From: Heterostelium multicystogenum
Lineage: Eukaryota; Evosea; Eumycetozoa; Acytosteliales; Acytosteliaceae
Length of the DNA stretch: 64,000 nucleotides
Direction: 5' to 3'
Assembly: GCA_003667245.1 (NCBI GenBank)
Contig: RCNN01000016.1
Span: 1-64,000, forward strand
The notes under the pieces were generated by a model. That model did no database searches. It was not told where the DNA came from and saw nothing but the letters and a program-made list of their open reading frames with translations. The translations under genes and the position numbers were made by a program. The first letter of the stretch is position 1, and the number at the start of each line of letters is the position of its first letter. Positions 40,338-52,117 of the stretch are shown in pieces.

Positions 40338-40973
40338 TCAACCGCGGTGTCGAGACTCCACTGCCTTGCGCAGGGTGTCGATCAACGCCTGGATACGGGC
40401 GTGCTGCATTTTCATCGAAGCTTTGTTGACGATCAGCCGGGAGCTGATGTCGGCGATAAAGTCCTGGGGCTCCAGGCCGTTGGCGCGCAGGGTGTTGCCG
40501 GTGTCGACCACGTCGATGATCTTGTCGGCCAGGCCGATCAGCGGTGCCAGCTCCATCGAGCCGTAAAGCTTGATGATGTCGACCTGGCGGCCTTGCTCGG
40601 CGTAGTAACGCTTGGCAACGTTGACGAACTTGGTCGCCACCCGCAGGCGGCCCTTAGGCTCGACGTCACCGACGCGGCCGGCGGTCATCAGCTTGCACAG
40701 GGCGATACGCAGGTCCAGCGGCTCGTACAGGCCCTGGCCGCCGTATTCCATCAACACGTCTTTGCCCGCGACGCCGAGGTCGGCCGCGCCATGTTCAACG
40801 TAAGTTGGCACATCGGTGGCACGCACGATCAGCAGGCGAACGTCGTCCTGGGTCGTGGGGATGATCAGCTTGCGGCTCTTGTCCGGATTCTCGGTCGGCA
40901 CGATGCCCGCTTCAGCCAGAAGCGGCAAAGTGTCGTCAAGGATGCGGCCCTTGGACAGTGCGATGGTCAACAT
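40338..40973 (-). CDS. hisG: ATP phosphoribosyltransferase, short form
   Basis: First, feedback-controlled step of histidine synthesis. 211 residues, uninterrupted: [19 protein letters not shown], then [19 protein letters not shown] and [31 protein letters not shown] (PRPP site). It lacks the C-terminal regulatory domain of long HisG, so by family knowledge it needs HisZ, which is not in this window. Confidence 0.95.
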   Translation of the reverse strand: MLTIALSKGRILDDTLPLLAEAGIVPTENPDKSRKLIIPTTQDDVRLLIVRATDVPTYVEHGAADLGVAGKDVLMEYGGQGLYEPLDLRIALCKLMTAGRVGDVEPKGRLRVATKFVNVAKRYYAEQGRQVDIIKLYGSMELAPLIGLADKIIDVVDTGNTLRANGLEPQDFIADISSRLIVNKASMKMQHARIQALIDTLRKAVESRHRG

Positions 40974-41090
40974 GGGAAACGTCAGTCCTTCATCAGGCTA
41001 TTGCTGTCCGGTCGCAATCGGCGCCAGACACAGATCGAGGCCATTACAGCCTCGACTTGAAACAAATCAGCTAACAGCATACATCGTCAT

Positions 41091-41194
41091 GTGGCGAGGG
41101 AGCTTGCTCCCGCTGGGGCGCGAAGCGGCCCTGATCTTTGTTTAAAAAGACTGGGACTGCTGCGCAGTCCAGCGGGAGCAAGCTCCCTCGCCAC
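41091..41194. repeat. GTGGCGAGGGAGCTTGCTCCC palindromic repeat
   Basis: Arms GTGGCGAGGGAGCTTGCTCC and complement, with inner CTGGGGCGCGAAG / CTGCGCAGTCCAG. Same family as 13318-13447 but about 25 bp shorter in the centre. It separates hisG from murA. Confidence 0.88.
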
Positions 41195-41220
41195 AATGAC
41201 GGTGTCAACAGCCCCGGGAA

Positions 41221-42750
<1,530 letters not shown>

Positions 42751-42799
42751 ATCAACCTCTATGGGCGCCCAGTGCGCGCGGGTCGCACATCATACAAAA

Positions 42800-42852
42800 A
42801 AGCCCCGCGCCTGCGAACCCCGCATAGCAGGACTCTGACGGGGGGCTTCTTT
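42800..42852 (-). terminator. Hairpin with AAGCCCC/GGGGCTT arms between mlaB and ibaG
   Basis: AAAAAAGCCCC (42797-42806) pairs with GGGGGCTTCTTT (42841-42852). On the minus strand the stem is followed by a T run, so it would terminate the mla operon before ibaG. The loop is about 35 nt and has a smaller inner stem. Confidence 0.6.
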
Positions 42853-42863
42853 AATAATGTGTA

Positions 42864-43169
42864 TTAAGGATGCGCCAACAGCTCGGTCAGACCGGAAACC
42901 TCAGCGATTTCACGCATGTCTTCGGGCAATGCACGAATGCTCACCGGCTTTTTGACGGCCTGCGCATCGCGCATGAAACACAGCAGCAACGACAAGCCGA
43001 CGCTGCTGGACTTCACCACCGCCGAGCAATCCAGCACCAGCGCAGGAGCGGTACTGGCATTGATCAGCGCCTGGCCCTGCTTGCGCAGGGCGGGTCCAGT
43101 GCTGTAATCCAGCACGCCGCTGAGCAACAGCTCACCGGACTCGCCAAGGCGAATGGCCGACTCGGTCAT
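42864..43169 (-). CDS. mlaB: STAS-domain protein of the Mla lipid transport system
   Basis: 101 residues, uninterrupted. STAS fold with ALVLDCSAVVKSSSVGLSLLLCF. Cytoplasmic partner stabilising the MlaF-MlaE ABC complex. Starts at 43169, overlapping the end of mlaC by 4 bp; last gene of the mlaFEDCB run. Confidence 0.87.
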   Translation of the reverse strand: MTESAIRLGESGELLLSGVLDYSTGPALRKQGQALINASTAPALVLDCSAVVKSSSVGLSLLLCFMRDAQAVKKPVSIRALPEDMREIAEVSGLTELLAHP

Positions 43170-43819
43170 TGGGCAGGCTTCCCGGCAGCTTTGTCGGTTT
43201 CTTCCTTGGCCTTGGCCACTTCACCGGCCCAACCGTTGATGGTTTTGTCCAGGTCGTTGCCATTGCGCTGCATGGCATCCGCGAACTGGTCACGGAACAG
43301 CTTGCCAATGTTGATGCCGTTGATGATCACGTTACGCAGTTTCCACTCGCCGTTGACCTTCTCGAGCGTGTACTGCACAGGGTAGACCGCGCCGTTGTTG
43401 CCCTTGACGCTCATGTTGACGCTGGTGCGGTCACCCGACTCATCCCCGGCAGGGGCGACGGTAATCCCCTGGTTGTTGTACTCCAGCAGGGCGTTGCCGT
43501 AGAACTGGAACAAGCCCTTCTTGAAGTTTTCCTGGAATGTCTGCATCTGCGCAGGCGTAGCCTTGCGCGAGTACTTGACGGTCATGATGCTTTTGGAAAT
43601 ACCTTCAGCATCAACAACAGGCCCGACAATCGTGTTCAGCGCGTTATAGAACTGACTCGGGTCCTGCTTGTACTTTTCCTTGTTGGCACTCAGGTCAGCC
43701 AACATCTTGTTGGTGGTGTCCTGCACCAGGTCATGCGCAGAACCGCCGGCAGCGGCGTTAGCCATCAACGGCAGTGCCGCGAGCAGTACCAACAGGCCAC
43801 GTCGCAAAGTAGAGATCAT
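43166..43819 (-). CDS. mlaC: Periplasmic phospholipid-binding protein
   Basis: Ferries phospholipids between the outer-membrane MlaA complex and the inner-membrane MlaFEDB complex. MISTLRRGLLVLLAALPLMANA is the signal peptide. The body includes DPSQFYNALNTIVGPVVDAE, IMTVKYSRKATPAQMQTFQ and KVNGEWKLRNVIINGINIGKL. Start 43819 has GAGGA nine bases upstream. An in-frame ATG at 43834 overlaps the mlaD stop (ATGA) and would add five residues, so the start is uncertain. Confidence 0.9.
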   Translation of the reverse strand: MISTLRRGLLVLLAALPLMANAAAGGSAHDLVQDTTNKMLADLSANKEKYKQDPSQFYNALNTIVGPVVDAEGISKSIMTVKYSRKATPAQMQTFQENFKKGLFQFYGNALLEYNNQGITVAPAGDESGDRTSVNMSVKGNNGAVYPVQYTLEKVNGEWKLRNVIINGINIGKLFRDQFADAMQRNGNDLDKTINGWAGEVAKAKEETDKAAGKPAQ

Positions 43820-43830
43820 GAACACATTCC

Positions 43831-44298
43831 TCATTTGGCGTCTTTATTGACGGTATTGAGCAGGAATTTACCGATCAAGTCCTCCAGCACCAACGACGAC
43901 TGTGTGTCATGAATGGTCGAACCATCCTTGAGCAGGGCAGATTCCCCGCCGACGCTGATGCCGATGTACTTCTCGCCCAGCAGGCCAGCGGTGAGGATAG
44001 ACGCAGTGGAGTCAGTCGGCAGGTTATCTACCTTCTTGTCCACCTGCATGGTCACACGGCCGGTGAAGCTGTCGCGGTCCAGATCGATTGCCGTGACCTT
44101 GCCGATGGTTACACCCGCCATGGTCACTTTAGCTCTGACAGTCAAACCGGCGATATTGTCGAAGTAGGCGTAAAGTTTATAAGTATCGGCGGTGGGGCTG
44201 GCCGATAGGCCGCTGACTCGCAGGGCGAGCAACAGTAAAGCCAGGATGCCAGCCAGCAAGAAAAGGCCGACACCGATTTCCACAGTGCGGTTTTGCAT
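43831..44298 (-). CDS. mlaD: MCE-domain lipid-binding protein
   Basis: 155 residues, uninterrupted. An N-terminal membrane helix (EIGVGLFLLAGILALLLLALR) anchors a periplasmic MCE domain (LYAYFDNIAGLTVRAKVTMAGVTIGKV) that forms a hexameric ring. Its start overlaps the mlaE stop. Confidence 0.92.
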   Translation of the reverse strand: MQNRTVEIGVGLFLLAGILALLLLALRVSGLSASPTADTYKLYAYFDNIAGLTVRAKVTMAGVTIGKVTAIDLDRDSFTGRVTMQVDKKVDNLPTDSTASILTAGLLGEKYIGISVGGESALLKDGSTIHDTQSSLVLEDLIGKFLLNTVNKDAK

Positions 44299-45094
44299 CA
44301 GAAATCTCCAAACATCAAGGCGGTCAAAATGAAGTCAAGGCCCAGTACCGCCAGCGAGGCGTACACAACGGTCTTGGTGGTGGCGCGACTGATCCCTTCT
44401 GAGGTGGGCTCACAGTCATAGCCTTGGAATACGGCGATCCAGGTCACTACAAAGGCGAAGACGATGCTTTTAATGATGCCGTTGAGCACGTCGCCGCTGA
44501 AGGTCACGCTGTTTTGCATGTTGCCCCAGTAGGAGCCGTCGTAGACCCCCAGCCAGTCAACCGCGACCCAGGAACCGCCCCAGATTCCCACCACGCTGAA
44601 CACCATCGCCAGCAGTGGCAGGGAAATGAAGCCGGCCCACAGGCGCGGGGCAACAATGTACTTGAGCGGATCGACACCGATCATTTCCAGGCTGGACAGC
44701 TGTTCGGTGGCCTTCATGTTGCCGATTTCGGCCGTCAGCGCCGAACCGGCACGCCCGGCAAACAGGAGAGCGGTCACCACCGGGCCCAACTCACGCAACA
44801 GCGTCAGGGCAACCATCTGCCCAACAGCCTGTTCGGACCCGTAGCTGGAGAGGATATTGAAGCCTTGCAGCGCCAGCACCATGCCGATGAACACCCCGGA
44901 AACCACGATGATCACCAGGGACATCACGCCCACGGAGTGCAATTGCTTGATCAGCAGGCCGAAACCGCCGCCAATACCGCCGCGGCCGAGCAAGGCATGA
45001 AACAGGAAAATCGTCGAACGCCCAGCACACCGATGATATCGATGCCGGAGCGACCGAAAAGGCGAACCTTTTCGAGTAATGATGTCTTGCGCAT
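44298..45094 (-). CDS. mlaE: Mla ABC transporter permease
   Basis: Inner-membrane permease, about 265 residues. [20 protein letters not shown] starts an amphipathic helix. The MlaE signature [26 protein letters not shown] is present, with five hydrophobic segments. One extra base near 45017 shifts the first 25 residues. Start overlaps the mlaF stop (TGATG). Confidence 0.92.
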
Positions 45095-45904
45095 CAGCGC
45101 TTCCCCAGAAGATCTGAGCGGTAGTCCGCTGCCGGAAAGTGAAAAGGCACCGGGCCATCGGGATCGCCAGTCATGAATTGGCGAATGCGCGGGTTGTCTG
45201 CGTTCATCAGTTCCTCAGGCGTGCCCTGCCCCAGCACCTGGCCATCGCCCACTACATATAGGTAGTCGGCAATGCTCGCGGTCTCGGCCAGGTCGTGGGA
45301 AACCACGATACTGGTGATACCCAACGCATCATTGAGCAGGCGGATCAGGCGTACCAGCACCCCCATGGCAATCGGGTCCTGGCCAACGAAAGGCTCGTCG
45401 TACATGAGAATCTGCGGGTCGAGGGCGATGGCACGCGCCAGGGCGACACGACGCTTCATGCCTCCGGACAACTCGTCGGGCATCAAATCGATAGCACCGC
45501 GCAGCCCGACGGCCTGCAATTTCAGCAACACAATGTCACGAATCATTTCATCGGACAGCTGTGTATGCACCCGCAGCGGGAACGCCACGTTTTCGAAAAC
45601 ATCGAGATCGGTAAACAACGCGCCGCTCTGGAACAGGACGCCCATGTGTTTGCGGGCATCGAACAGGTCACTGCGCGAAAGGGTCGGCAGGTTCTGGCCA
45701 TTGACCCAGACTTCACCGGCGGAGGGGCGCAATTGCATGCCCATCAGGCGCAGCAGCGTAGTCTTGCCGCAGCCGGAAGGCCCCATGATGCCCGTGACTT
45801 TGCCGCGGGGAATGCGAAATATCCACATTATTGAAGATGCTGCGCGTACCGCGCTTGAAGGAAAGGCCCTTCAGCTCGACCGCGTAGGCGTTATCGGCAC
45901 TCAT
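45094..45904 (-). CDS. mlaF: Mla ABC transporter ATP-binding protein
   Basis: ATPase powering phospholipid transport that keeps the outer membrane asymmetric. Walker A is GPSGCGKTT, the signature is [15 protein letters not shown], Walker B is [13 protein letters not shown], and the switch His is in VVSHDLAE. One extra base near 45822 breaks the frame. 269 residues. First gene of the operon, divergent from kdsD with 295 bp between. Confidence 0.93.
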
Positions 45905-46199
45905 CTAAACTCCTTGGGATGCAGCCTTTCACTCAGACACTTTGTTTTCGACAAATGCTTGCGCCGAATAGACAAAAAGGCCGTGCGGACCGAACTGGCC
46001 GCGAACTATATCACTGCTGGTACAGCGCCCCCAAGGCCGGAACAGAGCTTGTTCAGAAACAGGACAGCTAAAAAAATCCTGGCTGAGGTTCAATCTCAAC
46101 CACGGGTGTATTGAATAAAGCCTGACGAACTTGTGTGAGGGAATTGATCATTACCGTTATATAATCGCCGACTTTTCGTCAGGCTATACGATTTCAGAC
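45905..46199. promoter_or_regulatory. Divergent region between mlaF and kdsD
   Basis: 295 bp without a gene. A TATAAT at 46160-46165 lies 35 bp before the kdsD start, but the spacing offers no clean -35. The left two-thirds show nothing I can identify. Confidence 0.35.
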
Positions 46200-47176
46200 A
46201 TGAGCCAATCCAGCGACCTTATTCAATCCGCACAACGCACCATCCGCCTCGAGCTTGAAGCCGTAGAAGGCTTGCTGGCCCATATCGACGCGGATTTTCG
46301 TACGCGCCTGCGAGATGATTCTGGCCAGCAAGGGCCGCGTAGTGGTGGTCGGCATGGGCAAATCCGGGCATGTCGGCAACAAGATCGCCGCCACCCTGGC
46401 GAGCACCGGGACCACCGCGTTCTTCGTGCATCCGGCCGAAGCCAGCCACGGTGACATGGGCATGATCACCCGGGACGACATCATCCTGGCACTGTCCAAC
46501 TCCGGCACCACCAACGAAATCGTGACCCTGCTGCCGCTGATCAAGCGCCTGGGTATCCAGCTGATCAGCGTGACCGGCAACCCGGACTCGACGCTGGCAA
46601 AAGCCGCCGAAGTGAATTTGAACGTGCACGTTGCCCACGAGGCCTGCCCGCTGAACCTGGCACCGACCTCCTCCACCACCGCCGCCCTGGTCATGGGCGA
46701 TGCGCTGGCCGTGGCATTGCTGGAAGCCCGCGGGTTTACCGCCGAAGACTTCGCGTTTTCCCACCCGGGCGGCGCCCTTGGCCGTCGCCTGCTGCTGAAA
46801 GTGGAAAACGTCATGCACGCCGGCGACGAGCTGCCACAAGTGCCACGCGGCACCTTGCTGAAAGATGCCTTGATGGAAATGACCCTCAAGCGCCTGGGCA
46901 TGACCGTAATCCTGGAGTCCGACGGGCGGCTGGCCGGGGTCTTCACCGACGGCGACCTGCGCCGCACCCTGGACCGCAACCTCGACATCCAGACCGCCAC
47001 CATCGACGAAGTCATGACGCCTCACGGCAAGACCGCACGCCCTGACATGCTCGCGGCCGAAGCACTGAAGATCATGGAAGACCACAAGATCCTGGCGCTG
47101 GTGGTGGTCGACAGCGACGACCGTCCGGTTTGGCGCCCTGAACATGCACGACTTGCTGCGTGCGGGAGTGATGTAA
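46200..47176 (+). CDS. kdsD: Arabinose-5-phosphate isomerase
   Basis: Interconverts ribulose-5-phosphate and arabinose-5-phosphate, the precursor of Kdo. The SIS domain contains VVVVGMGKSGHVGNKIAATL and LALSNSGTTNEIV; two CBS domains follow (VMHAGDELPQVP, VMTPHGKTARPD). Extra T bases near 46303 and 47129 break the frame. 325 residues. The TAA stop is immediately followed by the kdsC ATG. Confidence 0.95.
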
Positions 47177-47702
47177 ATGACCACCGACCTGATGCAACGG
47201 GGCAAGCACATCAAGCTGGCGATTTTTCGACGTCGACGGTGTGCTGACGGATGGCCGCCTGTACTTTCTGGAAGACGGCAGCGAATTCAAGACGTTCAAC
47301 ACCCTCGACGGCCAGGGCATCAAGATGCTGATGGCGGCGGGCGTGCAAACCGGCATCATCAGCGGTCGCAAGACCCCGGTTGTGGAACGCCGCGCACAAA
47401 ACCTGGGTATTCCTCACCTGTATCAGGGCCGCGAGGATAAACTGGTGGTTCTGGACGAGCTTCTTGGCCAACTCAACCTAAGCTATGAGCAGGTTGCGTA
47501 CCTGGGTGACGATTTACCCGACCTGCCGGTGATTCGCCGGGTCGGCCTGGGCATGGCCGTGGCCAATGCGGCGGCGTTCGTTCGCGAACACGCCCATGGT
47601 GTAACCACCGCCCGCGGCGGCGAAGGCGCCGCCCGCGAGTTCTGCGAGTTGATTCTGCGCGCCCAAGGCAGCCTTGAAGCGGCCCACGCCGCCTACCTAT
47701 AG
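47177..47702 (+). CDS. kdsC: 3-deoxy-D-manno-octulosonate 8-phosphate phosphatase
   Basis: HAD-type phosphatase releasing Kdo. The catalytic aspartates are in LAIFDVDGVLTDG once one extra T near 47226 is removed. GIISGRKTPVVERRA, a conserved Lys in GREDKLVVL, and YLGDDLPDLPVI follow. 174 residues. Second gene of the Kdo/Lpt run. Confidence 0.95.
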
Positions 47703-47710
47703 AGCGTTTT

Positions 47711-48286
47711 ATGCTGAGTAAAAAGATTCGCAATTTCCTGATACTTGCAGTCATCGCCGCGGTTTTCCTCGCGGTCGGCTACTGGAATATCAGCCCGGAG
47801 CGCTTCCTCGACAAGCCGGTTGCACAGGTTGACGAGAGTGCTATCGACTATTACGCCATCAACGCCCACAGCATCCAGTACCTGCCCGATGGCAAGGTCC
47901 AGTTATGAAATGACCTCCGACAAGGTCGAACACTTTGAAGGCATCCGAGGTCACTTTGCTGACCAAGCCGGACATGAAACCTGTACCGCGGCGCCGAATT
48001 TCCGTGGCACGTCACCAGCGAGCGTGGCGAGGTCAACCCGGACGGCACCCAAGTGGAACTGATTGACTCGGTGCGGGTAGCCCGCACTGACGCCAAGAAC
48101 CGCGACACCATTATTACCAGCAGTCGCATGACCGTATTCCCACAGAAGCAATATGCGCAGACCGAGCAAGACGTTAGAATTGACGGCGCTGGCGGTGTAT
48201 CGACTGGCAAGGGAATGAAAGCGTATTTGAAAGAAAGCAGGATACACCTGCTATCGAACGTAAGAGGACAGTATGAGGCTCGTTAA
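47711..48286 (+). CDS. lptC: LPS export system protein LptC
   Basis: Single-pass inner-membrane protein with a periplasmic beta-jellyroll that receives LPS from LptB2FG. ILAVIAAVFLAVGYW is the anchor; YAINAHSIQYLPDGKVQYEMTS and VFPQKQYAQTEQDVRIDGAGG are conserved. Extra bases near 47905, 47937 and 47978 break the frame. About 190 residues. The 3' end overlaps lptA by 14 bp. Confidence 0.92.
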
Positions 48287-48848
48287 AACCCTCCCTATTT
48301 TGCTCGGCCTGGGCGCAGCACTGGGAAGCGTGAGCGCCTGGGCTCTGCCGAACGATAGCCAGCAACCGATCCACATTCAGGCTGACGATGCGCAGCTGGA
48401 TGACAAGCAAGGTATCGCGACCTACACGGGCAGCGTGATCATCACCCAGGGCTCGATGAAAGTGACGGGTAACACCGTGACCACTGACTCGTACCCCGGC
48501 GGGCGATATCGACGTGGTCACTTCGGTGGGCAACCTGGCGTATTTCGAACAACTGCAGAAAGTGGGCGACCCTACGCCGGTCAAAGGCTAATGGCAAGAC
48601 GATCCAGTACCACGCCCAGCAAAAACCGCATCGTGCTGATCGACCAGGCCCGGGTCATCAATGACGGCAACACCACCGACGGCGAAAAAATCGTCTACGA
48701 CACGGTGAAGCAGATCGCCCAGGCCGGCCGTGCTACCGGCTCGAAAATCAGCACGCCGAAGCCGCGTATCGACATGGTTATCCAGCCGAAGCAGAAACCG
48801 GGCGCAGCCCAGCCGGCGCCGAAACCCGACGCGAAGAAGGCGAATTAA
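48273..48848 (+). CDS. lptA: LPS transport periplasmic protein LptA (LptH)
   Basis: Periplasmic bridge protein for LPS. Signal peptide [24 protein letters not shown]. The OstA fold shows [29 protein letters not shown] and [15 protein letters not shown]; the C-terminus is Pro/Lys-rich ([15 protein letters not shown]). A compensating pair of shifts near 48495-48600 alters the middle (expected [13 protein letters not shown]). 191 residues, overlapping lptB by one base. Confidence 0.92.
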   Translation: MRLVKTLPILLGLGAALGSVSAWALPNDSQQPIHIQADDAQLDDKQGIATYTGSVIITQGSMKVTGNTVTTDSYPGGRYRRGHFGGQPGVFRTTAESGRPYAGQRLMARRSSTTPSKNRIVLIDQARVINDGNTTDGEKIVYDTVKQIAQAGRATGSKISTPKPRIDMVIQPKQKPGAAQPAPKPDAKKAN

Positions 48849-49573
48849 TGGCAACCCTGAAAGCCCAGCATCTGGCCAAGGCTTATAAAAGCCGTCAGGT
48901 CGTGCGTGACGTCAGCCTGTCGATCGACAGCGGCCAGATCGTCGGCTTGCTCGGCCCCCAACGGTGCCGGCAAGACCACCTGCTTCTACATGATCGTCGG
49001 CCTGGTGCAGGCCGATCAAGGCCGCGTCCTGATCGACGACCTGGACGTGAGCCACCAGCCTATGCACGGCCGTGCGCAGGCGGGTATCGGCTATCTTCCC
49101 CAGGAAGCATCGATCTTCCGCAAACTGTCGGTTTCCGACAACATCATGGCCATCCTCGAGACCCGCAAGGAACTCGACCGCGCCGGGCGCAAGAAAGAGC
49201 TGGAAAGCCTGCTGCAGGAATTCCACATCAACCACATTCGCGACAACCTCGGCATGAGCCTTTCCGGCGGCGAGGTCGTCGTGTGGAAATCGCCCGTGCG
49301 CTGGCCACGGCGCCCAAGTTCATCCTGCTGGACGAACCTTTCGCCGGTGTCGACCCGATCTCGGTCGGCGACATCAAGCAGATCATCCATCATCTCAAGG
49401 CCAAGGGCATCGGTGTATTGATCACCGACCACAACGTCCGTGAGACACTCGATATCTGCGAAACCGCCTACATCGTCAACGATGGACAGCTGATTGCCGA
49501 AGGTGACTCTGCCACTATCCTGGCCAACGAACTGGTCAAGGAAGTGTATCTGGGTCACGAGTTCCGCCTGTAA
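48848..49573 (+). CDS. lptB: LPS export ABC transporter ATP-binding protein
   Basis: ATPase of LptB2FG. Walker [10 protein letters not shown] is restored by removing an extra C at about 48955. The signature [15 protein letters not shown] is restored near 49275, Walker B is [13 protein letters not shown], and the switch His is in LITDHNVRE. 241 residues. An A/T-rich hairpin follows, then the rpoN promoter region. Confidence 0.94.
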   Translation: MATLKAQHLAKAYKSRQVVRDVSLSIDSGQIVGLLGPQRCRQDHLLLHDRRPGAGRSRPRPDRRPGREPPAYARPCAGGYRLSSPGSIDLPQTVGFRQHHGHPRDPQGTRPRRAQERAGKPAAGIPHQPHSRQPRHEPFRRRGRRVEIARALATAPKFILLDEPFAGVDPISVGDIKQIIHHLKAKGIGVLITDHNVRETLDICETAYIVNDGQLIAEGDSATILANELVKEVYLGHEFRL

Positions 49574-49613
49574 ACACGGTGGTATCAGGCCATTCGCCAT
49601 GGAGCGCGGTAGT

Positions 49614-49640
49614 CAATAAAAACCTCAGTATTTTTTATTG
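49614..49640 (+). terminator. A/T-rich hairpin between lptB and rpoN
   Basis: CAATAAAAA and TTTTTTATTG form a low-GC stem ending in T-rich sequence. Weak as a terminator. A TATAAT (49677-49682) about 80 bp before rpoN suggests rpoN also has its own promoter. Confidence 0.4.
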
Positions 49641-49758
49641 TTACCGCGCTCTAGGCAAAGCCCCCGATATCAGGCATATAATTTGCTTATGTTTGGCGCT
49701 CACGCGCCCTGTCGTGGATGGCGCATTGCGCCGGCGAATAAGGTGTTAAGCCCCTGCC

Positions 49759-51254
49759 ATGAAACCATCGCTAGTCCTGAGAATGGGCCAGCAGCTGACG
49801 ATGACACCGCAGCTGCAACAGGCCATCCGCCTGCTCCAATTGTCGACCTTGGACCTGCAACAGGAAATCCAGGAGGCCCTGGAGTCCAATCCGATGCTCG
49901 AACGCCAGGAAGAAGGCGACGACTTCGATAATGCAGACCCGCTGGGCCGACAACATCGAGCAAAAGCCCAACCCCGACGTACAGGAACCCTCCTACCAGG
50001 AAACCGCCCCCACGGTGGATAACCTTGAGGAAGGCGAATGGAACGAACGCATTCCCAACGAACTTCCCGTGGATACCGCTGGAAGACGTCTACCAGACCA
50101 GCGCCAGCAGCCTGCCCAGCAACGATGACGACGAGTGGGACTTCACCACCCGCACATCTGCCGGCGAGAGCCTGCAAAGCCATTTGCTCTGGCAGCTGAA
50201 CCTGGCACCGATGTCCGATACCGATCGCCTGATCGCCGTGACCCTGATCGATTGCATCAACAACCAGGGCTACCTGGACGAGACCCTTGAGGAGATCCTC
50301 GAGGCGTTCGACCCGGAACTGGACATCGAACTGGACGAAATCGAAGCCGTCCTGCACCGCATCCAGCAATTCGAGCCGGCCGGCATCGGCGCCCGCAACC
50401 TCAGCGAGTGCCTGCTGCTGCAACTGCGCCAATTGCCGGCCAAGACGCCTTGGCTGAGCGAAGCGCAGCGCCTGGTCACCGACTACATCGACCTGCTGGG
50501 CAGCCGCGACTACAGCCAGCTGATGCGCCGCATGAAGCTCAAGGAAGATGACCTGCGCCAGATCATCGAGCTGGTGCAGAGCCTCAAACCCACGCCCGGG
50601 CTCGCAGATCGAGTCCAGCGAAGCCGAATATGTCGTGCCCGACGTGATTGTGCGCAAGGACAATGAGCGGTGGCTGGTGGAGCTGAACCAGGAATCGGTG
50701 GCCGCGCCTGCGGGTCAATCCGCAATACGCAGGTTTTGTCCGCCGCGCCGACACCAGCGCCGATAACACCTTCATGCGTAACCAACTGCAGGAAGCCCGC
50801 TGGTTCATCAAGAGCCTGCAAAGCCGCAACGAAACCCTGATGAAAGTCGCCACCCAGATCGTCGAGCACCAGCGCGGCTTCCTGGAATACGGCGATGAAG
50901 CGATGAAGCCGCTGGTACTGCACGACATCGCCGAGGCGGTGGGCATGCACGAATCAACGATTTCCCGGGTGACCACGCAAAAATTCATGCATACCCCACG
51001 GGGTATATATGAGCTGAAATACTTTTTCTCCAGCCACGTCAGCACCTCCGAAGGCGGCGAATGCTCGTCCACGGCGATCCGCGCGATCATCAAAAAAACT
51101 GGTTGCCGCGGAAAATCAGAAAAAGCCGTTGAGTGACAGCAAGATCGCTGGTTTACTGGAGGCACAAGGCATTCAGGTCGCCCGTCGAACCGTCGCCAAG
51201 TACCGCGAGTCCCTAGGGATCGCGCCTTCCAGCGAGCGTAAGCGTTTGATGTGA
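49759..51254 (+). CDS. rpoN: RNA polymerase sigma-54 factor
   Basis: Sigma factor for nitrogen, flagellar and other -24/-12 promoters. Region I has [21 protein letters not shown]; an acidic Region II follows; the core-binding region has [20 protein letters not shown]. The DNA-binding HTH and the C-terminal RpoN box [10 protein letters not shown] are present. At least five shifts (near 49945, 50085, 50602, 50707 and 51103). About 497 residues. Followed by a terminator and hpf, the conserved order. Confidence 0.95.
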
Positions 51255-51278
51255 CGGGCGGGCCATAGCGTTCCAGTG

Positions 51279-51300
51279 GCGGGTATTCCTACCCGCCCGC
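51279..51300 (+). terminator. Intrinsic terminator/hairpin after rpoN
   Basis: GCGGGTA-TTCC-TACCCGC followed by CCGCTTTAT. Strong stem, short T run, 24 bp after the rpoN stop and 30 bp before the hpf start. Confidence 0.6.
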
Positions 51301-51330
51301 TTTATGCACTGGCAACGAAGGAGAAGCTGT

Positions 51331-51637
51331 ATGCAAGTCAACATCAGTGGACACCATGTAGAAGTCACCCCTCCATTGCGCGGAATACGTCGAGCTGAAG
51401 CTGAAGAAGCTTGAGGGCCATTTCGACAAGATCACCAACGTTCAGGTCATCATGAAGGTCGACAAGCTTCAGCAGAAAATCGAAGCGACACTTCAGATAC
51501 CCGGTGGCGAAGTGGTCGCCAATGCCGAACATGAAGACATGTATGCATCAATCGACTTGCTCACAGACAAGCTTGACCGCCAACTTAAAAAGCATAAGGA
51601 AAAGCAGCAGAGCCTTCTTCAAGGCACTGGCCGCTAA
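51331..51637 (+). CDS. hpf: Ribosome hibernation-promoting factor
   Basis: Short HPF that binds 30S subunits and promotes 100S dimers in stationary phase. MQVNISGHHVEVTPPLR, then KITNVQVIMKVDKLQQKIEATL and DMYASIDLLTDKLDRQLKKHKEK. One extra G near 51382 breaks the first 17 residues. 102 residues. AAGGAG lies eight bases before the ATG. Confidence 0.93.
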
Positions 51638-51649
51638 CACTCCCCACCC

Positions 51650-52115
51650 ATGATCCGACTTGAAACCATCCTGACCCCCGGCCGTTTCCCTCGTGAACGT
51701 GCCGGGCGGCAGTAAAAAGCGCGCCCTCGAACAAATTGCCAACCTGATCGGCCGCGAAGTGCCCGAACTGGATACGCAAGCTGTGTACGAGGCCCTGATC
51801 GCCCGTGAAAAGCTCGGCTCCACCGGCTTTGGCAACGGCATCGCCATTCCTCCACTGCCGCTGCAAGGCTGTGAGTCTCCAGTCAGCGCCCTGCTGCACC
51901 TGGACGCCCCTATCGATTTCGACGCCATCGACGGCGCGCCGGTCGACCTGCTGTTCGTGCTGCTGGTCCCGCAAGCTGCCACCGATGCGCACCTGGAGCT
52001 GCTTCGGCAGATCGCCAGCATGCTCGACCGCAAGGACGTACGCGACAAACTGCGTAGTGCCTCAAGCAATGAGGCGCTCTACCAGGTTGTCCTGGATGAA
52101 CAAAACGGGCATTAA
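51650..52115 (+). CDS. ptsN: PTS IIA-like nitrogen-regulatory protein (EIIA-Ntr)
   Basis: Final phosphoacceptor of the nitrogen PTS, regulating potassium and nitrogen/carbon responses. Starts [12 protein letters not shown]; after an extra T near 51683 comes [20 protein letters not shown]. The segment expected to read GIAIPHCRL, with the phosphorylated His, reads GIAIPPLPL here. An inserted C and a missing C about ten bases apart (51849-51862) account for it, restoring the histidine. 154 residues. Two bp before rapZ. Confidence 0.92.
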
Positions 52116-52117
52116 TC

